A stretch of DNA of 64,000 bases from NCBI GenBank assembly GCA_963930655.1, contig OZ005618.1, positions 21,426,501 to 21,490,500 on the forward strand, written 5' to 3'. This DNA is from Myrica gale (lineage: Eukaryota; Streptophyta; Magnoliopsida; Fagales; Myricaceae). Every line of letters begins with the position of its first letter. Positions within the stretch are counted from its first letter, which is position 1. A program made the position numbers and the translations under genes. The notes below the pieces were generated by a model. The model was not told the origin of the DNA. It saw only the letters and a program-made list of their open reading frames with translations, and did no database searches. Below, piece after piece: positions 23,834 to 34,264 of the stretch.

Positions 23834-24066
23834 TTTTTGTTCCAGCCATAGCAAATATCATACTCATTGGTAGCATAGTCGAGCATACATATATAGACCA
23901 TCAGGTACAACTTTCCAATAGCATTCACTGCACCGCGGCTCGATCGTCTCTTGAAGAGATGTAGATATCGAACCAAAGCAGGTACTCTTGCCACTGAAAA
24001 CTGCAGAAGAATAGCGTTTGCACAGAGGTACTCTTGCCACAGAGGTACCCTTACGGAGGCGCACAT
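23834..24066 (-). pseudogene. SPH3, C-terminal fragment
   Basis: Only the C-terminal half of an SPH gene remains, in shifting frames: LLQFSVA (equivalent to FFCSFQW one base off), then CSECYWKVVPDGLYMY in a second frame, then NEYDICYGWNKK in a third. Upstream, a phrase GGCAAGAGTACCTCTGTG is partly repeated and replaces the N-terminal half. No signal peptide is present. It is a dead fragment of the tandem cluster. Confidence 0.75.
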
Positions 24067-24530
24067 ATTCTGTCAGTTACTCTTTTCTCTCTTTTCTCAA
24101 CCTCGATATTGCATCACTTGGATGCCTTTGCATCTCATGAACTTGTACACCATCAAGCGTAATCTTAGGTTCCTGCACCCGAGTGGAAATGCTAGAGAAG
24201 TGCACTCTATTTAACTTTCGCAGCTCTTTCTTAAGCATCCTCAATTTTGAATATAAAATAAACATTGGGGTGCCTTTCATTTCACTCCTCCAGACCTCCT
24301 CTACTACACTAAAAAATAATGGATGCTCACTCTACGTCGCCTTAAGTCGAACCACCATGCATAGGGAGTGGTCAAAGACTCCAACAGGTAGGAAGACCGC
24401 CTCAGAAGCACTAAATAAATCATTCCAACAGCCATTAACAACCGGGTTCAGTTAATATGTTGAGCCTTATTGTACTGAGCGGTGCTGAGTGACGGTGGAT
24501 ATTCAAAGTTCACAATCCAGTGACTTAGAA

Positions 24531-24580
24531 CACGCCACCCAGTGGCGAATGCAAGGGGTGGCGGACCAAGGCGGCATGAA
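24531..24580. mobile_element. hAT terminus fragment
   Basis: CAGTGGCGAATGCAAGGGGT followed by GGCGGACCAAGGCGGC closely matches the left end of the hAT element at 59028 (CAGAGGCGGATGCAGGGGTG, then GCGAACCAGGGCGGC). No matching second end or target duplication was found nearby, so it is a solitary end. Confidence 0.55.
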
Positions 24581-24621
24581 AAGCATGTGATATTTGAAAT
24601 GGCCATGCAATATGCAGGTCA

Positions 24622-25296
24622 TCAATTTTTTGTCCAGTGATAGCAAAGATCATACTCATTGGTATTATGCCAAAAGTTATAGTGTGAGTAAGCTTATTGT
24701 GTGAGTGTGTGAGTGGACGGGTGAGATTAGAAGTTGAGAAATCTAATGGCTGAAAAAATGTTACGTCATTTAATGAACCCGACCCGTGAAATCGATCTGG
24801 TTTCATTAAATGACGTGACATTTTTTCAGCCATTAGATTTCTCAACTTCTAATCTCACCCGTTCACTCACACACTCACACAATAAGCACACTCACACTAT
24901 AACCGGCAGTCGAGCAAACATATACCATCGGCCACAACTTCCCAAAAGCATAAACTGCACCGCGGGTGGTCTCTTTGAAAGACGTAGATATCGAACCAAC
25001 GGGGTTGGTACTCTTGCCACTGAAAACTGCAGAAGAACAGCGAGTGTCCAAAAAAATGTGGTTTAAAGCTGAACTCATATCCTTTGCCATAGCTGACGAT
25101 GTGCTCGCCAAGATCTTCCTCCTTGGATTTACAGTGAACTTTAAGATCGACGCCCTCACTCAAATCATTGGAAATTCTTACATGTGCTCGCTTAAAGCCT
25201 AATTGGCCTGCAACCAGATCGAATCTGCTCATGAAGCTGAACAACGAAAAAAATCATTCGTAGTAGCAATACATTTCTATTCAACAGAGTACTCAT
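24622..25296 (-). pseudogene. SPH4, broken by frameshift and MITE insertion
   Basis: The original start is the ATG at 25296 and the original end the TGA at 24622-24624. Two lesions are visible. Near 25225-25250 the signal-peptide region is several bases longer than in SPH1, which shifts the frame before FDLVAGQ. Near the 3' end a 228-bp hairpin element (24676-24903) splits the gene between GICLLD and NEYDLCYHWTKN, so reading ends early at CLLDCRL. The core between is well preserved (VHCKSKEEDLGEHIVS, SLFFCSFQWQEY, RWFDIYVFQRDH, CSLCFWEV). A TATA-like TATAAATAAA lies at about 25373-25382. The good core suggests recent loss. Confidence 0.85.
24676..24903. mobile_element. 228-bp foldback MITE inside SPH4
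   Basis: A near-perfect hairpin. The left arm starts GTTATAGTGTGAGT and the right arm ends ACTCACACTATAAC. Arms of about 100 bases match except for a few positions, with a short loop near 24780-24800. No clear target duplication could be fixed, so the superfamily is open. It interrupts coding sequence. Confidence 0.85.
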
Positions 25297-25299
25297 GTT

Positions 25300-28200
25300 G
25301 AATATTGTTTCAATAAGCTAATAATAGTACTGGGCGGTGAAAAGCAAGCAATATATTATGCACTACTGGATTTTATTTATAGTATTTTTGTTTAGCCACT
25401 TAGCTTGAAAATAGGGGTAAGATTTTGAGAAGAATAGGTATATAATTAATATCTAATTAATGCTCAAAATTGGTATATTTTGCCAACTATCTTAGGATTT
25501 ATCCAAGATGATCTCAATTAGATGGCGGAATTAGATGTGATATATATAACTCATATGGTATGTCTATTATTGTTGAATGGATCATGTAATTCAAATGAAA
25601 AATTGTAGAAGATCGATCTCGGTCCCTATACTATATATAACAGATATCCAACCTATGTAGTCGTACTTGTAATTTCAAATATTTCCCATGACTTGTGATA
25701 TATATATATAGATGGTATACATGTTTACAATTAGCCTTCTTTCTTAGAAGAAAAAAGAAATGAAAGATCGAGTATGACAGCATGACATGAACATTAATAT
25801 AATCAATTACATGGGATAAATCTTCCAAAGATGAAAAATAGGTTGCTATTTTCTCACAGATTTTTGTGTCTAAATTAAAACACGCAGCTAATTGTCACAT
25901 ACAATTAACCAAGCAATATCATGTACTTCGTACGAAATATGTTATAAACCATAATTGAATTGTTCTTATCCTTCCATTATAGCTTTCTTAATTAGCATAT
26001 AAATATTTTTTATCAATTTAGTGATCCATGTTTTTTCCATTTAATCTGCATCTAATTAGTATGATCGCAATTGCATTAATAATAATTTATATTTTAATTA
26101 CATTAGTATATATGGCGTTATCAAAAGAAATGGCACTAATTAAGAGTGCTAATCCAATTACAGTAATAACGTATAACTTAGAAATATAACTCCTATTCGA
26201 GAAAGGAGTACTAGTACTATCTTTGTGCTTGGTGAAGATCTTGTATAGATGCTCTTCTGTTTAATTTTAGTTTCTGTTTTGTCTCTATTCTTTTATTTTA
26301 TGAGTCTGATACTCTCAATTCTACAAAAAGTGAGAGAAGAGAAATAATGAGATCTACACGACATATTCCTAATTGGTTTTAGGTAAAAAAAAATGGACAA
26401 ATGCACTTTATAGTAGTCGCTCAAGAGTTCAATTTAATGGACCTTTATTTAGGTAAAGGGGAAATCCCTATGTGTCTGTTGTACATCAAACTCAACATAC
26501 CTGATTCAGTTTTGATGCATTGTAAGGGGCCAAGGGCACTAGTCCACACAAATTCCGAACATTTAAACCCGCCCCACAGTATGAATTAAGTCAAGATTTT
26601 GCACATTAGACAGTAGGATTCGAATTCGCACCAACCCACTAAATAATGTTCATAGAAGCAGCCAGCCATTCCAATTATTTGAGTTATCACCCTTGGAAAC
26701 TAGTTTAAAGGATGTTGATTGATGAGAAAGGAAAGAAAAAGTTGGCATGAAGTGGGAGGATATGAATCATATGATATATGTTGTGATGCTTGCAAATTAC
26801 ATGCAATCATTCCAAGACTATTATCTTTCGGTCTTTTTATGTTTTATTTTTAATTTTCGGCTTCATATTTGGGATAAAACGACGTCATTTTTAGCTGAAA
26901 ACGTGAAGGAGTTGAATACTTTCATTTAAACATTTTTGGCTAAAAACGTGAAGGAGTTGAACACTTTTGTTTAAAGGGACGGCTGAGTTATCCACTAATG
27001 TGGTGGTGTCGTTAAAGAAATAGACAGAGCCATGATGAAAAGGCTCTTTTGTCAAAAATTAAAAATGCAAGGATGAAAATTTAAAAAATTAAACTTTATA
27101 GACTAAAAAATAAAACGCGGTAAAATTTAAGAATTTAAATGTTATTTTTTCAAAAGAATTAGAAATATTCAAAATAAAACATGCATGAGGGAGGAAATTT
27201 GATCTAATTTTGTTGTTGTTAAATTTAGTTGAAATTTTCTCTACTAATTCAACGCACAAGGCATTTTAGGTAAAAAATTGATCGTATCATCAACGTACCA
27301 ATATTCGTAACGAGGAAAAATGAATGTGGTCAAGAAAACTCTCTGACACAAATAATCTGACCACTGAATAATTTGTGGATAAAACTGACAGGGCTGAGGG
27401 GACTGAGAGAGTCCTTGGGTCGCTGCATGTGCACCGCGTGTCCATTCTTCTTTGTTTCCATGTGAATGTAAATTATATAGATATATATATATATCACTGT
27501 CTGCCTCAGGTCCGTACGTTATTTTCCCCACACATAAATTATTGGTCCTATGCTCCAAAAATAAGGGACCTCTTTCTACACGTGTCTGCTTGTTCCTTGT
27601 CACTTCATTTGGGACGAGGATGCTGTCTGCCATACAATTAGGAATCCAATCCCAATTCTTAAAAATCCCAAAAACAACAACAAATTATAAATATTGTTCA
27701 TATACCATAGAACAAGAAAAATGATGAGATGTAATTATGATCCGACGGTGGAATCGTTTCCATGATTATAAATTTATTTATAATATTTTCTTTGTTCGAT
27801 TTAACTTATTAATTAAACTCATTGCCTGACTAATTTTATAGATGTGACTTTTAGTATTACACTTATTAAGATTGAGTACTTACATGTAAACAGTAATTTT
27901 TTTTAGATAATAAAAAGAAACTGTAAAAATATGAATCCACCTATTCATACTATTTCAACTGATTATAATACTAATTTAATTATAAGAATTGAGCATGTGA
28001 CGTGTGCTGTGCTCCTACACACACACAAATTTACCTGTACCATTGGGACTGGCCCGAGAGGAGTAAATGTTAGAAAGCTGTCTTGCTTATTTATCTCTTG
28101 TTTTTTTTTTAATACAAGGGACCAACGTCGCTAAGAGTTGTTCGTTTAACAAAGAATTTCCAGTATTTTTGTATTCTCGCAATACAAAATTCTATAATCA

Positions 28201-29730
28201 AACATCATTTTTAACCTCATATAAAAATAACTATAATATGCATACTAATAAAATTAATATTATTTAAAAATTCTCAAAAACATAAAAAATCTTCGCAACA
28301 TTCTAACCGAACACGCTCTTACTTAACTGCGGAATGTTGTGCTTAAAGTTATAATTACTAAATCTGGAAAAGTGAAGCTTGTCGCGGTAGCTCCACCGAC
28401 GTGCAATAAAACGTACAAAAAAGCCTCTCTCTCACCCTTCGGAAGTGGCTTTCTTTTCGCACTTTTCCCGGACCAATGAGACCAATTTCGTTGACGAGGT
28501 TGTCTGCCAAATTTGACTAAAAGAATACTTTCAAAGCTTTTGATTGATTAATTTGCACAGTTCAGCTCGAGCGACTGTGTATGTTCAGTGCCTCCCAGCA
28601 CTCAGAAAGGCAAGATTAACTTCCCGTTTGGTTTTGTAGAAAGGTTTGTCGAGGGATCCAATCACTAAAACCACAAGGATAACAGCTCTGATCGAAGTGG
28701 AAGCATAAGTATAAAATCTGAATACTTGAATCCATTCACATGAACCAAATAGTACTGTCAGTCCCGAAATGAAAAATCCTTCTCTCTCTGACCACAAAGC
28801 GATCGTACTTGGCCCCGTTCTTAGGCAGGAGACGTCGGCAGAGAAAATTAAAGTTAAAAGGTGAGGAGGAGATTGAAGAAGGAAGAGGATGAAAATCACG
28901 TGCAGTGAGGAATCCCCAACCTTGATGATTTTTGTTGGTTAGGTAACCAAAGTGTGCACAGACAAAGACGTGGCCCGTACCTGACCACGCATCCTCCGGT
29001 AATTTCTCACCTAATGCCAGCAACGTCTGCGTGAATCGGTCATGGTTTGGAGCTCCAACACCGCGTGCAACATGTTACTGTTGCATTTTTTTTAAAAAAA
29101 AAACCTAATAAGCAAAAGGGAGCATCCTTCGCCTATCTGACTATAAAAACATTTATATGAGTCATAATTATTGTTTATTGAGTGAACTTATTATTATAAT
29201 ATAAAATTTAATTTATATCCATTTAAACTCGTATTTTTAAAATTTGTAAATTAATTGGTGGTATTAATTAAGCTATAACTTCAAAAAAAGATCTGATCTG
29301 ACGGTCAAAAGGATATATAGATTAATGACAATTAATCAATAATAACAAAGAGGGTAAAGTGGTACCATATTGAGAGTTAATAATACAAAGGAAATAAAAG
29401 ACGTACGAGTAATTACGACTTTTTTTAAAAAAAAATTTTATAAAAAGGTATAAATATATATGTGTCGATTCAAGAGACAATAACCAATATCCCACATACT
29501 CAAATTGGCTCTCGATGCAATGGAGTCAAATATATTATTTAACCATGCAGCCAAGCTAACGGGGTGAGAAATATCCACCTTGATCTGATCAATCTGTTAG
29601 ATGTGATTAGGCTAGTTGTGCTGATCAACCTTCCTTGTTGCACCTAGGTTGATAGGTCTAAACTAAAACCTCGACAATTTGGTTGTCTATTTAATCAAGA
29701 AAGTCCGATGGTTTGATTAGAGATGGTAAC
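25300..29730. other. Intergenic AT-rich DNA
   Basis: No supported gene. An imperfect repeat of AACGTGAAGGAGTTGAA (26901 and 26946) is followed by CTTT/CATTTAAA-type sequence. A TA run lies at 27479-27492. A more GC-rich patch at 28730-29060 has a minus-strand frame of 95 codons (LALGEKLPEDAWSGTG) that could be an exon remnant or a first exon, but I recognise no family. 26390-26600 and 29460-29640 look repeat-derived. Confidence 0.35.
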
Positions 29731-29737
29731 AAAATAA

Positions 29738-29994
29738 CTCTAAACGATTGGTTTGGGTGGTCAGGACTTGAGGTTTAAGGGTATACTTTCTTTGAAGTCT
29801 AAGGTCCAAATTTCTCAAATGCAAATAATTCTTTAAAATCACTCTTATAGTAAAGTCGGACTTAACTAGTATATGTGGCTTGAAAGGGTTGTACGGCCTG
29901 AGATTTATCATGACATTAAATCTAACTCACTTAGATACTAAACCAAATTCGTCTGAACTCGGTGCATGTGATACGTGCCTCAATTTCTCTTATT

Positions 29995-29998
<4 letters not shown>
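29738..29998 (+). mobile_element. SINE copy 1 (tRNA-like promoter, simple-repeat tail)
   Basis: It opens with TGGTTTGGGTGGTCAGGACTTGAGG, resembling a pol III box A, followed by a body that aligns along its whole length with the second copy at 50367-50632, including TATGTGGCTTGA and CTGAACTCGGTGCATGTGATACGTGCC. It ends in a (TTA)n then (TA)n microsatellite, as SINE tails often do. A box B-like CCAAATTTCTC is diverged. Confidence 0.65.

Positions 29999-30050
<52 letters not shown>
29990..30050. repeat. (TTA)n/(TA)n microsatellite
   Basis: A run of TTA units followed by about 20 TA units, directly at the 3' end of SINE copy 1 and probably grown from its tail. Confidence 0.9.
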
Positions 30051-30057
<7 letters not shown>

Positions 30058-30725
30058 GCAACAAAAAGCATGTTACAGAAAAGGTTATGTATGAAGGTGT
30101 GAATTTCTTTCCTTTTTTTCTTAATTAATTCAAAAAGATATTTTTAAAATGTATTCTATACTTCAAGCGCCACATAAATGAAAAAAATTGGATTAAAAAA
30201 CCAAAGGGGTGTACTCGTCCTATATAAAAATTAATGTGCTTTTCTTAGAAATGAATGTGTGATTTTTTTTGGATAAATGTACTTTAAACTCTCTAATTAT
30301 AGAGTATTGATACTATGCACTATCTATTAAAAATTTTATAAATTTAAATAAAAAATTTAACTTTTATTTTACAAAATGACAATTTTATCGCCAAATTTTG
30401 TTAAGGTTGCAAAGTATTAGGTCTTTAGAAAGTGCAAAGTCTTTTTTTTTTTTTTGCAAGTAATGGCTAAATAATTAATCCTTTTGAGAAGACTTAGAAA
30501 AAACAAAATTAATCCTTTGAGAAGACACGAATTTCTATCTTTCAATTTTATGGACTTTAATATTATACACGTATATCTATCTCCAAAATTATATTCGCTT
30601 CGATATTTTTACCACGCCCTAGGAGCGCGCGTGTATGAGGCATTGCCATCTTTCACTCTTCGGGAAGAAACCCCCACATCATAAATTCGTTGAACATCGT
30701 ATCTTCCCACCCCTGCCTTCAAACA

Positions 30726-30728
<3 letters not shown>

Positions 30729-30756
<28 letters not shown>
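30729..30756. repeat. (CT)n microsatellite
   Basis: An uninterrupted CT run of about 14 units, of the kind common in plant 5' leaders. Confidence 0.9.
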
Positions 30757-30760
<4 letters not shown>

Positions 30761-31159
30761 AGACAGTCACACAAAGCACAAACCAATGTCCCGTCATCGG
30801 CGGCAAGCCTCGCTGGTACTTCCTCCGGACCTAATAGCCGGCGACGAGCCCGTAAAGCCAGCTGACATGGGCCAGGCCACTGTAGGAGTTGTCTTGGGTC
30901 ATGGTTCCACTGGTACTTGTCCCACCGTCCGTACTGGAAGGAACACAGATTCTCAGACAGCTAATCAAGAGGGCTCCGTCACCCATTGCCCGGCAACAGC
31001 AAAGAAGCCACCGATTGGGAAACCTGCCTGCAAGGCTGAAGATCACTTGAATCCATGAATCTGCATTTTGAGTATTCGGTCTCTTTGAATGTTGAGTATG
31101 GTTTTCCTTTGTAGTTCTTTGTCAATGCTATTGAAAGATAGCTCTTTGTTCCGTCTGTA

Positions 31160-31161
<2 letters not shown>

Positions 31162-31190
<29 letters not shown>
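31162..31190. repeat. (CT)n microsatellite
   Basis: A CT run of about 14 units, 400 bases from the similar run at 30729. Confidence 0.9.
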
Positions 31191-31196
<6 letters not shown>

Positions 31197-33108
31197 TGAG
31201 ATAGTGAAGCAGAAACTGTGTGAGAGAGTAAGGGTGGAGAGTGGAGATTTCATGTGAGTTTATGGTAACGACTTGGCCGAGTTCCCAAAGTTCTCTGAAG
31301 TTGATGACTTGCGTTTGCCAACTCGGGCATTTCACGTTTTTTTTTTAACTCTTTCTTCTCTTTTTTGTCTGTCTGTTTCGTATGTTTTTCCATCTTTGTT
31401 CCTCCAAGGTTTCTTAAATCTCTGTCATTTTCATTTGTTTGTCACTTAATCTGATTTTGACATAGTTTACCGGGGAAATTTGAGGTCAGTTTTTGGTTTA
31501 TCTCAGTGAGTTCTTAAAATCTGGAAAGACACTTGAATCGATCGCTGGGGCTCATTTCACCAACACTGCTTCAGTGAAATCATATCTTATTTCTCTGGTT
31601 TTCTGTGAAGTCATATTTTGCAGAAGATTCTCCTCTAGAAAATTGTAGAACATCTTTCTGGACAGATCTGATTTTTAATACTACCAATAACTGTGTGGAT
31701 AAAATATGTGTGCTTAGAATATCTTCATTAAACCAAGAGATCATGTGGTGTCTTGCCATACATAAAATGGCCACTTTAAGAAAATCAGATGGTGACTGTC
31801 ACTGAGATACTGTCCCTTTTGAAATGGGAATAAATACATATTACTATAGAATATAGATTGTCTACAAAATATAGAGAAAAAGTTGACAAAAGAGAAGACT
31901 GTCTCCAAAGAGGAGTGGTCGGCATGAAAAAATATTACCTGGGTTTCAACATTTTATGCATCAAACGATAACCTGGGTTTCTAGAATATAGTTTGAAATG
32001 AGAAGCAATAACCAATATGCTAAGAAAAAAAGATTAGGACCAAGCAAATTGCTTGAACACCTCCGATACTTGTGCACATAGTTAATGTACATAAAAGCCT
32101 TTTCAAATCATACCCACTTGACCCAATGCTTAATGATATCACCTACCACCTGCATTCTTTCCAGTAATATACATAACTAATGATATTAATTACGTACTGA
32201 TCACATCAACCTAGATGATATTAAAGAAAATGACTGCATAATATAATATAAGCACTTTAAATTCTTTATTTTAATTGAATTAGAAAATCAACAATTGAAA
32301 TAGAATATTATGTGAGACAGAGAGATTGCACAAACCTCAGATAAGTCGAGGTGCACGTATGTGAGTCACACTCAATTAAAAGAAAAAATAGAATATTGTG
32401 TGAGGTGAAGGACTGTCGAAATTAGTCTTTAAAACTCTGAATACTCTCATCACCCAAGAGAGTAATTTAGTACTTTTCTCTGTTTTTGTAAGTTTTTGGA
32501 GCCGTTTGTCATCAATAAAATACAAATAATGAGGACTGATATGTTGAGGATACAATTATAGTAGTTTGTAGTTTTTTATTACTAGCTCAAGATTGAAGTT
32601 GATCGGTTGGGCTACCACGTGATGTTCTTAAGACTTGAATGACAATACAGAAGTTGTCTTCGTTGAGCTCTCAAAGACTGGCATAGACTTTGAGCTAACT
32701 TCCAGCCACTGATAAGGACTTTGGCCAAACTGGCTTTGGCTTCCTTGACCTACAGAAACTTGTTACTGTAAAAGAAGTGATTCGCAGGAGCCTTGAGCTG
32801 AATTCGGTGAGATCCTGTCCCATCGGTCATTACTTCTTAATTGAAAGAAATAGATTTTGGTAGGAATTTCTTGAACCACAAAATATTTTAATCTCAACGT
32901 AATCCCATTTTTCTTCTTTTCTTGAGCAACTTAATCCAAATCATGGAAGTGGGCAATCGAGATAGGACTGTTTTTTTCGGAGTTCGAACCTGAGTTATCT
33001 GATTTGCTAAAAGTTGATTTAACATAGAAAAGAACGAAAATATGGGAGAGAAAAGAACACCAACATAGCCTAGTTTAACCTAGGCGTTGGACAAATATAT
33101 CTGAGTAC

Positions 33109-34256
33109 CAGTGGCGGAACCAGGATCAAAATTTATGGGTGTCGAACTTTAAAGGCGAAATGACAAAAAAAAATTCCTTCGTAATGCAAAATATTGTCTT
33201 AGAGGTATAATGTCGAAAATTAAGGACTAAAAGCATTAAAAATATTGGAATACATGTACCGTAATATGTACTGCGACTGAGAGGTGATAATTGGATCATA
33301 CGAGTTTGCATCTTCTGAAAAAGTTGCAAAATGACCTCGTTCTCAATAGTTTTAAAAACTTCTTACTCGATGTACACTAACATGCAATCATTCATCCATT
33401 TATCTCTCATATTATTACGCAAATCACTCTTTATGATTTAATCCAAGTTAATTCCCTACTAATTTTAAAACTTTAGAACAAATTACAGATGATTATGATG
33501 GTTGAGGTCTTGATGTCACTAGAAGTTGTCTTTCTTACATTTTTTTGTTACTACCTAGAGTCTCTCTTTTTTCTCCTTTTTTTTTTCTTTTGACAAAAGG
33601 TTACTGGGATGCATTTGTAATTTACTTTCTCTAGGTTCTATGGATTTAGAATTGAAAGATATTCACATTCTCCAAAGCAACTTCCACACACAGAGCAACA
33701 AATGATGACAAACCATACTCTGAATAATAAAAACAAAATTTTCAGGATAAGCAAGATTTAGTAAAAGAGTTCATTAGATAAACATATCCCAAAAGTGGTC
33801 AGAACTTTGGTTTGACATATACAAGGATCCTAAACAAACACAACATTTTTTGAGGTCTCTAATAAAAATGAAGAAACAAATCAACATAGGGAGAAAAAAA
33901 TGAAGTGATCTTGATTGTGAAAAAATAGGAGCAAAGAGTAAATAATTTTTTACTAATATAAATTTAACAAGATGGCAGAAAGTTATCCCTTGGTTGAAGA
34001 ACTTGTAATCGATGCAAAACAAAAAATTATAATAACTGTATATTTGCCTTAATTATTATGTAGCACTAGGAGCAAAATCAATGTATAAAAAAATGTTTTA
34101 GATCCGATACCCATTATGTCTATTTGGCTTGGACTTAATGGTATCAAAACTAGTTAATTTATAAAGAAAAAAAACAAAAAAATTACATTAAATTTTTTTT
34201 TTTGGGTGCGATGGGTATCGGCCGATACCCATCGCACCCCCTTGCTTCCGCCCCTG
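33109..34256. mobile_element. Non-autonomous hAT element, 1148 bp
   Basis: The left end is CAGTGGCGGAACCAGG and the right end, reverse-complemented, CAGGGGCGGAAGCAAGG. Perfect 8-bp target duplications CTGAGTAC flank it (33101-33108 and 34257-34264), as expected of hAT transposases. It holds no transposase coding. A perfect 36-bp palindrome (34204-34239, centred on GGCC) lies just inside the right end. The ends relate it to the larger element at 59028 and to the solo end at 24531. Confidence 0.9.
34204..34239. repeat. 36-bp perfect palindrome in the hAT subterminal region
   Basis: The half-site GGGTGCGATGGGTATCGG is followed by its exact reverse complement. It can form an 18-bp stem and may be a transposase-binding or structural feature of the element end. 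Confidence 0.9.
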
Positions 34257-34264
34257 CTGAGTAC

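Larger units (their letters stand above)
30051..33100. other. Intergenic; CT-rich microsatellites, no assigned gene
   Basis: 30275-30440 resembles one arm of the ACACTTTGCACC hairpin-MITE family. A short duplication lies at 30474-30530 (TTAATCC...TTTGAGAAGAC twice). (CT)n runs lie at 30729-30756 and 31162-31190. Between them a more GC-rich stretch (30780-31060) is open on both strands, with frames of 70-90 codons and no recognisable family. The setting resembles a 5' untranslated/first-exon region, but I cannot support a gene. 31400-33100 shows nothing further. Confidence 0.35.

Noticed and set aside
24525..25066. Several 78-110 codon frames around the SPH4 hairpin
   Set aside because: They read through the inverted repeat arms of the MITE and are by-products of its palindromic sequence.
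28585..29023. Minus-strand frames of 95-104 codons
   Set aside because: No recognisable domain and no supporting neighbours; one phrase (LALGEKLPEDAW) looks gene-like but is not enough.
30786..31058. A 90-codon plus-strand frame between two CT microsatellites
   Set aside because: The region is open on both strands because of GC composition; no family motif, signal peptide or splice pattern supports either reading.
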